DNA of 7,181 bases from Desulfobacterales bacterium (GCA_030613225.1 JAUWMJ010000158.1:1-7181), one strand, 5' to 3'. Numbered from the stretch's first letter, positions 1-5,248 are shown. Notes: a model not told the origin generated them from the sequence alone. Numbers and translations are program-made.

Positions 1-177
1 ATACCACTTCATAAAACATCAATGTTGGTAATAACGTGAATTTCGGTTACGTAAATGACGTCAACAGTAGCTGTTGTGTAAATGCAGATCTTCTCAGATT
101 CAGGGTCATCATCACCCCAACCCTATCCATTCAACATCACACGCGCAGATTATTATACAGATTGAAAACATTAGGAC

Positions 178-201
178 GGTTAAAATTTTTGCATTTTAAC
201 C
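178..201. repeat. Short inverted repeat, 9-bp arms
   Basis: GGTTAAAAT at 178-186 is the exact reverse complement of ATTTTAACC at 193-201, with a 6-base loop. The stem is mostly A/T, so a strong RNA hairpin is unlikely. A protein-binding site or chance palindrome in AT-rich DNA is equally possible. No gene assigns it a role. Confidence 0.4.
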
Positions 202-268
202 TCCAGATATAAAATCTGTTATATCATACTATTATTGAGCCTGAAAAATCAATATTTATCATAGAAAA

Positions 269-301
269 CAGTTCGCACTTATTTTATATAAGTGCGAACT
301 G
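269..301. repeat. Perfect 14-bp inverted repeat, possible minus-strand terminator
   Basis: The arms at 269-282 and 288-301 (core AGTTCGCACTTA / TAAGTGCGAACT) are perfectly complementary around a 5-base loop, making a stable hairpin. Read on the - strand the stem is followed by TTTTCTAT, which resembles an intrinsic terminator. Read on the + strand no T-run follows. No minus-strand gene is seen to its right before the one at 2114, so the terminator reading lacks an obvious client. An operator or a mobile-element end are alternatives. Confidence 0.5.
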
Positions 302-360
302 AAATACTACAATCCACAGGCATGCTCAAATCCAATGTCGAATCTTGGGAAGGGGCGAAG

Positions 361-389
361 TTGACAATGCCCGTGAAGTACTTATTAAT
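361..389 (+). promoter_or_regulatory. Possible sigma-70-like promoter before the MIP18-like gene
   Basis: A perfect -35 hexamer TTGACA (361-366) is followed, after 17 bases, by ATTAAT (384-389), which matches the TATAAT consensus at four of six positions. Transcription would start near 396, at or just past the first ATG (395). The second in-frame ATG at 407 would then have about a 10-base leader. The -10 box is weak and the region is AT-rich, so this is tentative. Confidence 0.3.
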
Positions 390-394
390 AAAAA

Positions 395-664
395 ATGGAT
401 GAAATAATGAAAAAGAAACTGGAGTCAGTGCTTGAAAGAGTTAAAGAGCCCGAGACAAATTTGACGATCTCAGAGCTGGGGCTTGTCGAAAGGTTTCGTT
501 ACTATCCGAAGAAAAAGAAACTCTCCGTTTTTCTCAATCCAATAAAACCCGGGAAAGTCTGCTGTTCTATCATTTCCAGTCTTCTCCTATCATCAACCAT
601 TAAAGATCTCATGAATGAGCTCCAGAAGGAATTCCCAGATCTTTACCTGGAAAGAGCCCAATAA
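395..664 (+). CDS. MIP18/DUF59-like small protein, putative Fe-S cluster assembly factor
   Basis: The 89-residue product resembles the MIP18 (DUF59) fold, small cytosolic proteins linked to iron-sulfur cluster assembly and transfer. The support is an N-terminal helix followed by EPETNLTISELGLVERF (residues 18-34), close to the family pattern DPE-t-x-i-x-x-LGLV. A cysteine pair (C56, C57) lies where family members carry a conserved Cys, and a C-terminal helix-strand follows. It is slightly short for the family. An in-frame stop at 389-391 limits the start to 395 or 407. The second ATG (407) has an SD-like GGA seven bases upstream (397-399) and sits four bases after the stop of a short upstream frame, so it may be the true start (85 residues). 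No partner Suf/Isc or Mrp-type gene is adjacent, so the function is family-level inference. Confidence 0.62.
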   Translation: MDEIMKKKLESVLERVKEPETNLTISELGLVERFRYYPKKKKLSVFLNPIKPGKVCCSIISSLLLSSTIKDLMNELQKEFPDLYLERAQ

Positions 665-872
665 CAAGGCGTAATAATTTTTTCTTAATATAAAGATGGA
701 AATCACCTGTCTATAGGTTGCGGGTTCCGGAACGTTATGTTGCCAGTTTAATTATGTTGTGAGAATTTAATTCCCCTCCCATTTAATTCACTTATCTTAT
801 TCCAAAACAAACTAAAAAATCCATCTAATTTTATTTATTTAAAGCCGCGAGTAACATTGTAGCAAAAAATAA
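665..872. other. AT-rich intergenic region, no gene seen
   Basis: No coding frame or RNA gene is recognisable here. The region contains a perfect 10-base palindrome, GTTCCGGAAC (724-733), and the palindromic GAATTTAATTC (763-773). The latter's right part recurs at 781-789. T-runs near 678-683 have no GC-rich stem before them, so no intrinsic terminator for the upstream gene can be called. Confidence 0.5.
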
Positions 873-901
873 TTGACAAGCAGACCAGACCAGACTAAAC
901 T
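873..901 (+). promoter_or_regulatory. Promoter of the toxin-antitoxin operon with CAGAC triplet repeat
   Basis: A perfect -35 TTGACA (873-878) is separated by 17 bases from TAAACT (896-901), a four-of-six match to the -10 consensus. Transcription would begin near 908, about 30 bases before the preferred antitoxin start at 939. The spacer holds three head-to-tail copies of CAGAC (881-895). Phd-type antitoxins usually repress their own promoter by binding repeated sites, so this iteron is a candidate operator, by inference only. Confidence 0.55.
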
Positions 902-938
902 AATTAATCATTGAATGTTTGTGGAAAGGAAACTTGTT

Positions 939-1199
939 ATGCAAATCACTAATATCTCAAAAGTTAAAGCCAATTTGTCTTATTTGATAAAGATGATTCA
1001 GGAAACAAATGAATCAATAATAATCGGTAAGGCCGGAGAACCAGTTGCTGTTCTTTCTGCGTTTAAAAAAAACAGTTTGCCTCGTAAATTGGGTGGAAGT
1101 TGGGAAGGCAGTGTGAAAATAGCTGCTGATTTTGATAAAACTGATAAAGAAATTATAGACGGTTTTTATAATTCATCAATTTTCCCGGATCAAACATGA
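939..1199 (+). CDS. Phd/YefM-family antitoxin of a type II toxin-antitoxin pair
   Basis: The 86-residue protein has the Phd/YefM layout. Its N-terminal DNA-binding half runs MQITNISKVKANLSYLI, then a helix, then IIIGKAGEPVAVLSAF, in which the G-(K/R)-x-G-x-P-V-A-V turn is typical of the family. The acidic C-terminal tail (about residues 55-86) would be the part that wraps and blocks the toxin. Such antitoxins neutralise the partner protein and autorepress the operon. The start at 939 is chosen because AAAGGA (925-930) lies eight bases upstream and the alignment with the family begins there. An upstream ATG at 915 would add eight residues but leaves almost no leader from the predicted promoter. 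Its stop overlaps the toxin start (ATGA, 1196-1199), so the two are translationally coupled. Confidence 0.88.
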   Translation: MQITNISKVKANLSYLIKMIQETNESIIIGKAGEPVAVLSAFKKNSLPRKLGGSWEGSVKIAADFDKTDKEIIDGFYNSSIFPDQT

Positions 1200-1573
1200 A
1201 TCTCCTGCTGGATACCCATGTTTTAATATGGGCATTGGAAAATAATCCAACTCTTTCAGAGATTGCCGCAAACAGTATTATTGACGGTAGTAACATGGTT
1301 TTTGTAAGTGCTGCTTCTGTATGGGAAATTGGCATCAAAAGAAATATTGGTAAGCTCGAAACTCCTGACAATCTGCTTGAAGAGATCAAATTGCACAGGT
1401 TTACTCCGCTTCATATAAATCATGATCACGCACAACTTGCAGGAAAACTGCCTGATATTCACAAAGATCCTTTTGACCGAATATTGATTGCCCAAGCCAT
1501 CATTGAAAAATTTACCTTAGTAACAAGGGATGAATTGATAGCCGAGTACGATGTGGCAATACTCAAGGCATGA
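1196..1573 (+). CDS. vapC: VapC-like PIN-domain toxin (putative ribonuclease)
   Basis: This 125-residue protein is a PIN-domain nuclease of the VapC type paired with Phd-like antitoxins. Freed from its antitoxin, such a toxin cleaves RNA and stops growth. The acidic metal-binding residues are visible: D6 in LLLDTHVLIWAL, E44 in SAASVWEIGIK, D94 in HKDPFDRILIAQA, and D112 in LVTRDELIAEYDV. Length and motif spacing are normal, so the gene looks intact and probably active. It begins inside the antitoxin stop codon (ATGA overlap), forming a two-gene operon. The stop is followed two bases later by a partial repeat element (1576-1667), and no terminator is seen. The RNA target cannot be read from sequence. 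Stabilisation of the accessory region is a plausible role. Confidence 0.9.
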   Translation: MNLLLDTHVLIWALENNPTLSEIAANSIIDGSNMVFVSAASVWEIGIKRNIGKLETPDNLLEEIKLHRFTPLHINHDHAQLAGKLPDIHKDPFDRILIAQAIIEKFTLVTRDELIAEYDVAILKA

Positions 1574-1575
1574 TT

Positions 1576-1667
1576 ACGCACATATGCAACACCTGTGATC
1601 GGCCACAGGACGGAGATTACACGACTTTTTTGCTCCAAAGTTGGCGTGAACAGGTACGATTATTGGT
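1576..1667 (+). repeat. Diverged partial copy (right half) of the palindromic repeat family
   Basis: This stretch aligns collinearly with 2240-2330, with about 70 of 92 positions identical by hand and a single one-base gap. Shared blocks include ACGCACAT, CACCTGTGA and CGTGAAC-R-GGTAC, followed by a T-rich GGT. It corresponds to the right half of the element at 2164-2320. The matching left half is absent, because the toxin gene's end lies there instead. Both copies have the same orientation and so flank the minus-strand gene at 1680-2114 as direct repeats. Just past the conserved end, GTACGATTA occurs twice (1654-1662 and 1670-1678). Confidence 0.7.
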
Positions 1668-1679
1668 TAGTACGATTAA

Positions 1680-2114
1680 TCAGAATGCTCCGAGTTGGCA
1701 GGGTTTTATTTTAATTCCCATCGCATCAACAACGCTGCTTATAGTCATCTTTCTTATTTTAAATTCAGATGCAATCTCCCATGCATTCTTGCAGGGAAGT
1801 CGTCCATCAACAAGCGCATTAAAAATTGCGTCTTTTAAATCCTGATTTTCAGTATTTTGTGGTTTTATAATCTTTTTTTCCGGCATATAGCCGAACAACC
1901 CAAGCTGGCACTTCATAAGTCGAAAATTTAAAAGATCAACCGTCTTTCCTACTTCAGCCGCTTCAACGCCGAGTTCTTTTGCGATTTCAAATGCAACAGC
2001 ACAGGAAAGTTTCTCTTCCTTTGAACGTTTTAAAACTGCTTCTTTAATTAAAGGATCAAGCTTTATGTTACCCTTATGCTTTTCTGCGAAACTATTACCT
2101 TGTCCAAGACTCAT
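1680..2114 (-). CDS. Unrecognised protein with two tandem CQLG-x-F cysteine repeats
   Basis: I do not recognise a named family. The 144-residue product is two copies of one unit (residues 23-74 and 93-144) exactly 70 residues apart. Aligned without gaps they share 16 of 52 residues. Each unit has a predicted helix, then L-x-C-x-x-A-(F/W)-E-I-A-x-E, a second helix ending V-D, and a terminal CQLG-x-F. The cysteines (C38/C69 and C108/C139) are 31 apart in both copies. The EIA-x-E helix followed by a second helix suggests a helix-turn-helix-like fold, and paired cysteines could bind metal or sense redox. Both are inferences. There is no signal peptide or membrane segment. The start at 2114 follows GAGGAG (2119-2124), which is much better than an ATG at 2138 that adds eight residues. 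The gene is convergent with the toxin pair and bracketed by repeat elements. Confidence 0.75.
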   Translation of the reverse strand: MSLGQGNSFAEKHKGNIKLDPLIKEAVLKRSKEEKLSCAVAFEIAKELGVEAAEVGKTVDLLNFRLMKCQLGLFGYMPEKKIIKPQNTENQDLKDAIFNALVDGRLPCKNAWEIASEFKIRKMTISSVVDAMGIKIKPCQLGAF

Positions 2115-2118
2115 TTTT

Positions 2119-2154
2119 CTCCTCACTAACCCGGTCAAGCCGGAACCGATTATA
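2119..2154 (-). promoter_or_regulatory. Promoter -10 box and ribosome binding site of the cysteine-repeat gene
   Basis: On the - strand a perfect TATAAT (+ strand 2149-2154) is followed about 25 bases later by a strong Shine-Dalgarno GAGGAG (2119-2124), four bases before the ATG at 2112-2114. No good -35 hexamer is found 16-18 bases further up, where the end of the repeat element lies (2164 onward), so an activator or a repeat-supplied -35 region is possible. Between -10 and SD lies CCGG-N5-CCGG (2131-2143), a possible operator. Confidence 0.5.
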
Positions 2155-2163
2155 GAAATTTTG

Positions 2164-2270
2164 GTAAGCGTTCACATGCACCGCATCTGCACGCGCTCAG
2201 GGCGATCAGCATAGCAGACTATAGCTGGTCGCCCTGAGCACGCACATCTGCAGCACCTGTGAACGCTTAC
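2164..2270. other. Long structured stem-loop inside repeat element 1
   Basis: The outer stem pairs 2164-2176 with 2258-2270 (13 perfect pairs). A symmetric 18/18-base internal loop follows, then an inner stem pairing 2195-2205 with 2229-2239 (11 perfect pairs, core GCTCAGGGCGA). The apex continues with CAGC/GCTG and ATAG/CTAT around a CAGA tetraloop, with one bulged A. Each side of the internal loop carries the same CATCTGCA (2184-2191 and 2245-2252) as a direct repeat. It can fold as single-stranded DNA or RNA on either strand. Whether it is transcribed is unknown. Confidence 0.65.
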
Positions 2271-2320
2271 AGTACGTCGATTGTGCGACCTTTTTGTTCT
2301 GAATGGGCGTGAACGGGTAC
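2164..2320. repeat. Palindromic repeat element 1 (MITE-like), 157 bp
   Basis: The element begins with GTAAGCGTTCAC (2164-2175) and ends with GTGAACGGGTAC (2309-2320), imperfect terminal inverted repeats. A third copy, GTGAACGCTTAC, sits inside at 2259-2270. It is flanked on both sides by AAATTTTG (2156-2163 and 2321-2328). This could be an 8-bp target duplication or a constant part of the repeat, because the next element follows immediately. No open frame of useful size lies inside, so any mobility would need a transposase from elsewhere. Its right half is related to 1576-1667. Confidence 0.65.
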
Positions 2321-2340
2321 AAATTTTGGTAAGCGTTCAC
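2309..2340. repeat. Junction palindrome between the two repeat elements
   Basis: The right end of element 1 (GTGAACGGGTAC) and the left end of element 2 (GTAAGCGTTCAC) face each other across AAATTTTG and can pair at 10 of 12 positions. AAATTTTGGTAAGCGTTCAC at 2321-2340 is an exact 20-base copy of 2156-2175, so the element start recurs with a 165-base period. This may be the basic palindromic unit, or the product of adjacent or nested insertions. Confidence 0.55.
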
Positions 2341-2532
2341 GGAATGTTGAAATTAGAAATTGGAAATATAGCCTTCATGCTTTGTAGCCGGTCACAGTTG
2401 CCGATTCACAGTTCACGGTTGTGCCTGGGTCTTGTCAAGGCGTAGCTGGGAAGCGAAGACTAAAGCCAAAGGCGAAGCATGGGTCATCTCTTGCGGTTTT
2501 CTACTTTCCAATTTCAAGCCGTGAACGGTTAC
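2329..2532. repeat. Palindromic repeat element 2 (MITE-like), 204 bp
   Basis: Terminal inverted repeats GTAAGCGTTCACGG (2329-2342) and CCGTGAACGGTTAC (2519-2532) match at 13 of 14 positions. Inside them is a second perfect pair, GAAATTGGAAA (2356-2366) with TTTCCAATTTC (2505-2515). CATGCTT near 2376 faces AAGCATG near 2475, so the whole element could fold back on itself. It carries a short direct repeat TCACAGTT (2392-2399 and 2406-2413) and no usable open frame. The 8 bases after the right end (AATAATTG) match the 8 before the left end (AAATTTTG) at six positions. It lies about 94 bases upstream of ispG. Confidence 0.65.
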
Positions 2533-2592
2533 AATAATTGTTAACAGAGGAATTTGCTTTATTCAAGCAAAATTCGGAGACATTTTTTGTAA

Positions 2593-2621
2593 TTGTTTTT
2601 CCTGTAAATCTGAAGTATAAA
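2593..2621 (+). promoter_or_regulatory. Possible promoter abutting the ispG start codon
   Basis: TTGTTT (2593-2598) and TATAAA (2616-2621) are 17 bases apart. The -10 matches consensus at five of six positions, the -35 at only three. Transcription would begin at or beside the ATG at 2627, giving a leaderless or nearly leaderless message. The only SD-like bases (AAAGG, 2619-2623) are three bases from the ATG, poorly spaced. The element may instead be part of the translation start and the true promoter may lie further up. An imperfect hairpin (GAATTTGCTT / AAGCAAAATTC, about 2550-2575) precedes it. Confidence 0.3.
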
Positions 2622-2626
2622 GGCTC

Positions 2627-3703
2627 ATGCCTTTTGCAATAAAACGAAAAAAAACCCGGCCTGTTATGGTTGGCAATGTTAAAGTCGGCGGCATGGCTCC
2701 TGTTTCCGTCCAGTCCATGACAAATACTTTTACACAGGATATCCAGGCTACTGTTGCTCAGATAGAGCGTTTAGAGGCCGCAGGATGTGAGATAGTAAGA
2801 GTTGCTGTTCCTGACATGGAGGCAGCTGAAGCGATCTCTTCAATAAAAAAAAAGATATCTATTCCCATTATTGCCGATATTCATTTTGATTATCGTCTTG
2901 CAATAGCTTCGGCAAGGGCAGGTGCGGACGGTCTGAGGATAAACCCTGGAAATATAGGCAACAGGAAAAAAGTTAAGGCCCTTGTTAACTGTGCAAAAGA
3001 CTTTAATATTCCTGTTCGCATAGGAGTTAATTCAGGATCTATTGAAAAAGATTTACTAAAAAAATATAAAGGCCCGTGTGCGGAAGCGATGGTAGAAAGC
3101 GCTATTCGAAATATCGATTTATTAAAATCTCTTGATTTTCACGAAATAAAAGTATCATTAAAAGCATCCGACGTCCACCGAACAGTTAAAGCATACAGGC
3201 TCCTTTCGGAAAAGACTGATCTTCCCCTTCATGTTGGTGTGACGGAAGCCGGGGGTCTTTATTCGGGAATTGTTAAATCTTCCCTGGGCATCGGAATGCT
3301 CCTTGCAGAAGGCATCGGTGATACCATTCGTGTCTCTTTGACAAGAGATCCTGTTGAAGAGATAAGGACTGGATACGAAATATTAAGAGGGCTGGATATT
3401 CGCAGATATGGGCCGGAAATCATATCCTGCCCGACATGTGGTCGCTGTAATATTGATCTTTTTGGAATTGTTGAGAAACTTGAAAAGTCACTATTGTTAA
3501 AATCCACACCGATAAAAATTGCAATCATGGGGTGCGTTGTAAACGGACCGGGAGAAGCAAAAGAAGCAGATATCGGTATCGCCGGTGGAGATGGTATTGG
3601 CATACTTTTCAAACAGGGAAAAGTTGTTAGGAAATTTCCCGAAGAGAAACTGGTTGAAATTCTACTGGAAGAAGTTGAAAAATATGAAAAAAAGGTAATA
3701 TAA
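2627..3703 (+). CDS. ispG: 4-hydroxy-3-methylbut-2-en-1-yl diphosphate synthase IspG (GcpE)
   Basis: IspG is the penultimate enzyme of the MEP isoprenoid pathway. In the cytosol it reductively opens 2-C-methyl-D-erythritol 2,4-cyclodiphosphate to HMBPP using a [4Fe-4S] cluster and electrons from ferredoxin or flavodoxin. The 358-residue product is full length for the short bacterial form. An N-terminal TIM-barrel part carries PVSVQSMTNT (about 25-34), IIADIHFDYRLA (81-92) and GLRINPGNIG (102-111). The C-terminal cluster domain has SCPTCGRC (267-274) and GCVVNGPGEAKEADIG (302-317). Cluster ligands by position are C268, C271, C303 and E310, all present. The start is supported because the family alignment begins within a few residues, although its ribosome binding site is weak. 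It heads an operon with proS 24 bases downstream. Confidence 0.97.
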   Translation: MPFAIKRKKTRPVMVGNVKVGGMAPVSVQSMTNTFTQDIQATVAQIERLEAAGCEIVRVAVPDMEAAEAISSIKKKISIPIIADIHFDYRLAIASARAGADGLRINPGNIGNRKKVKALVNCAKDFNIPVRIGVNSGSIEKDLLKKYKGPCAEAMVESAIRNIDLLKSLDFHEIKVSLKASDVHRTVKAYRLLSEKTDLPLHVGVTEAGGLYSGIVKSSLGIGMLLAEGIGDTIRVSLTRDPVEEIRTGYEILRGLDIRRYGPEIISCPTCGRCNIDLFGIVEKLEKSLLLKSTPIKIAIMGCVVNGPGEAKEADIGIAGGDGIGILFKQGKVVRKFPEEKLVEILLEEVEKYEKKVI

Positions 3704-3727
3704 GCAGCAAGTTGAGAAAGGAATATT

Positions 3728-5248
3728 ATGACAAATCAGACTAAAACAGCAATTACGCCCACACGGGCAGAAGACTACTCAGAATGGTATCAGCAGGTAA
3801 TCAAGGCTTCGGACCTTGCGGAAAGATCGCCGGTCAGGGGCTGTATGGTAATTAAACCCTGGGGTTATGCTATCTGGGAAAATATCATGCATGCTCTTGA
3901 TGACATGTTTAAATCAACAGGAGTAAAAAATGCATATTTCCCTTTGTTTATTCCGCTAAGCTTTCTTGAGAAAGAAGCTGAGCATATTGAAGGTTTTGCA
4001 AAGGAGTGCGCTGTAGTAACCCATCACAGACTTGAAAAAGGTGCAGATGGCGGTCTTCAACCCGCAGGCCGGTTAACGGAACCCCTGGTTGTCCGCCCTA
4101 CTTCCGAAACAATTATTGGAGATTCATTTTCAAAGTGGATCAGCAGTTACCGAGACCTTCCGGTGCTGATCAATCAGTGGGCAAATGTGGTGAGGTGGGA
4201 GATGAGAACCCGCTTATTTTTAAGGACCAGTGAATTTTTGTGGCAGGAAGGGCATACGGCACATGCTTCAAAAGAGGAAGCCCTGGAGCGAACTAAAATG
4301 ATGCTCGATATTTATGCAAAGCATGCTGAAGAATACCTGGCCGTGCCTGTAATCAGAGGAAGAAAAACAGCTTCTGAAAGATTTCCCGGCGCAGTTGACA
4401 CCTTGTGTATTGAAGCAATGATGCAGGACAGGAAAGCCCTTCAGGCAGGCACATCACACTTTCTTGGACAGAATTTTTCACGGGCGTCCGATATCCGGTT
4501 TCAGTCGGCCAAAGAAACAGAGGAATATGCATGGACAACCTCATGGGGAGCATCTACACGCCTTATCGGAGGACTCATCATGACTCATGGTGATGACGAC
4601 GGAATTATCCTCCCTCCAAAAATAGCATCTTCGCATGTAGTCCTTTTACCAATCATCAGAAAGGACAAAGACAGACAAAAAGTAATGGACTATACAGAAA
4701 GCCTGTCAAGAGAGCTTAAAGACATAAAGTATCATAACCGCATGATAAGTGTTGAAATTGACGATCGCGATATAGGTGGTGCAAGGGGTTGGGACTGGAT
4801 AAAAAAGGGAATACCGCTTAGAGTTGAGATTGGGCCAAGAGATATTGCGGATAATTCATTATTTGTCGGAAGGAGAGACAAGGACCACAGGGACAAAGAG
4901 TCAATAAAAAGAAATCAATTTGTCGGTGAAATAACAAATATTTTAGATGAAATACAAAAGATTCTTTTTGACCGGGCCTTGTCATTTAAGAAAGAACATA
5001 CTATAATTATCGACGATAAAAATGAGTTTAATGACTATTTCACCCCTGAAAATCAGGAAAAACCTGAGATTCACGGCGGATTTGCACTGTCTTTTTGGTG
5101 CGGCTCGGATGAATGTGAGTCAAAAATAAAGGAAGACCTTAAGGTTACAATCCGGTGTATACCCTTTGAAAGCGATACAAGTACAGGGAAATGTATTTGC
5201 TGTGGGAAAAGCTCCAGTGGCCGGGTGGTTTTTGCCAAGGCATATTAA
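3728..5248 (+). CDS. proS: Prolyl-tRNA synthetase, archaeal/eukaryotic-type without editing domain
   Basis: This class II synthetase activates proline with ATP and loads tRNA-Pro in the cytosol. Its 506 residues and architecture match the archaeal/eukaryotic-like ProRS found in some bacteria, not the longer bacterial type with an inserted editing domain between motifs 2 and 3. Motif 1 region is GCMVIKPWGYAIWENI (38-53), the proline-site loop RPTSET is at 123-128, motif 2 is RLFLRTSEFLWQEGHTAH (162-179), and motif 3 lies at 271-300 (TSWGASTRLIGGL onward). An anticodon-binding domain follows from about 303. The C-terminal domain has probable zinc ligands C458, C463, C489 and C492 and ends in FAKAY, a conserved family terminus. 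AAGGA (3718-3722) lies five bases before the ATG. The gene sits 24 bases after ispG and 4 bases before rel. Confidence 0.97.
   Translation: MTNQTKTAITPTRAEDYSEWYQQVIKASDLAERSPVRGCMVIKPWGYAIWENIMHALDDMFKSTGVKNAYFPLFIPLSFLEKEAEHIEGFAKECAVVTHHRLEKGADGGLQPAGRLTEPLVVRPTSETIIGDSFSKWISSYRDLPVLINQWANVVRWEMRTRLFLRTSEFLWQEGHTAHASKEEALERTKMMLDIYAKHAEEYLAVPVIRGRKTASERFPGAVDTLCIEAMMQDRKALQAGTSHFLGQNFSRASDIRFQSAKETEEYAWTTSWGASTRLIGGLIMTHGDDDGIILPPKIASSHVVLLPIIRKDKDRQKVMDYTESLSRELKDIKYHNRMISVEIDDRDIGGARGWDWIKKGIPLRVEIGPRDIADNSLFVGRRDKDHRDKESIKRNQFVGEITNILDEIQKILFDRALSFKKEHTIIIDDKNEFNDYFTPENQEKPEIHGGFALSFWCGSDECESKIKEDLKVTIRCIPFESDTSTGKCICCGKSSSGRVVFAKAY

Larger units (their letters stand above)
1..394. other. 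AT-rich stretch with no convincing gene
   Basis: No convincing protein gene is visible here. The stretch holds two perfect inverted repeats (178-201 and 269-301), a smaller one (CAACAG at 62-67 with CTGTTG at 71-76), and a possible promoter just before the small gene at 395. On the + strand a short frame is open from 292, with an ATG at 322, and stops at 400-402, four bases before the second ATG of the next gene. It could be a tiny coupled ORF or the tail of a lost gene. On the - strand a frame is open from about 122 to 9, but it has no start codon and is probably chance or a remnant. Confidence 0.5.

Noticed and set aside
1..122. A minus-strand open frame reading a plausible beta-rich peptide (9-122)
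   Set aside because: It has no start codon, is bounded by an in-frame stop at 123-125, and is under 40 codons. It could be a decayed gene end but cannot be supported.
195..207. A minus-strand GGAGG followed at good spacing by an ATG
   Set aside because: The frame stops after four codons (M-Q-K-F), so it would encode nothing meaningful. The GGAGG is probably chance.
659..740. Integron attC-like pattern (ATAAC after the small gene's stop, GTTAT at about 733-737)
   Set aside because: The boxes do not fit RYYYAAC/GTTRRRY, the inner L boxes are not complementary, and there is no overall fold-back. No integrase is present either.
1570..1845. A 91-codon + strand frame starting in an ATGA overlap with the toxin stop
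   Set aside because: It runs through the repeat copy at 1576-1667 and then lies antisense to the well-supported minus-strand gene. Its sequence has no family resemblance, and the ATGA overlap is probably chance.
2156..2328. AAATTTTG on both sides of element 1 as a definite 8-bp target-site duplication
   Set aside because: The same bases also precede element 2's left end, and related bases follow the other right ends. They may therefore be a fixed part of the repeat rather than duplicated target. Kept only as one option.
1576..2532. A CRISPR array
   Set aside because: Repeats are palindromic, irregularly spaced and of different lengths, with no uniform spacers and no cas genes.
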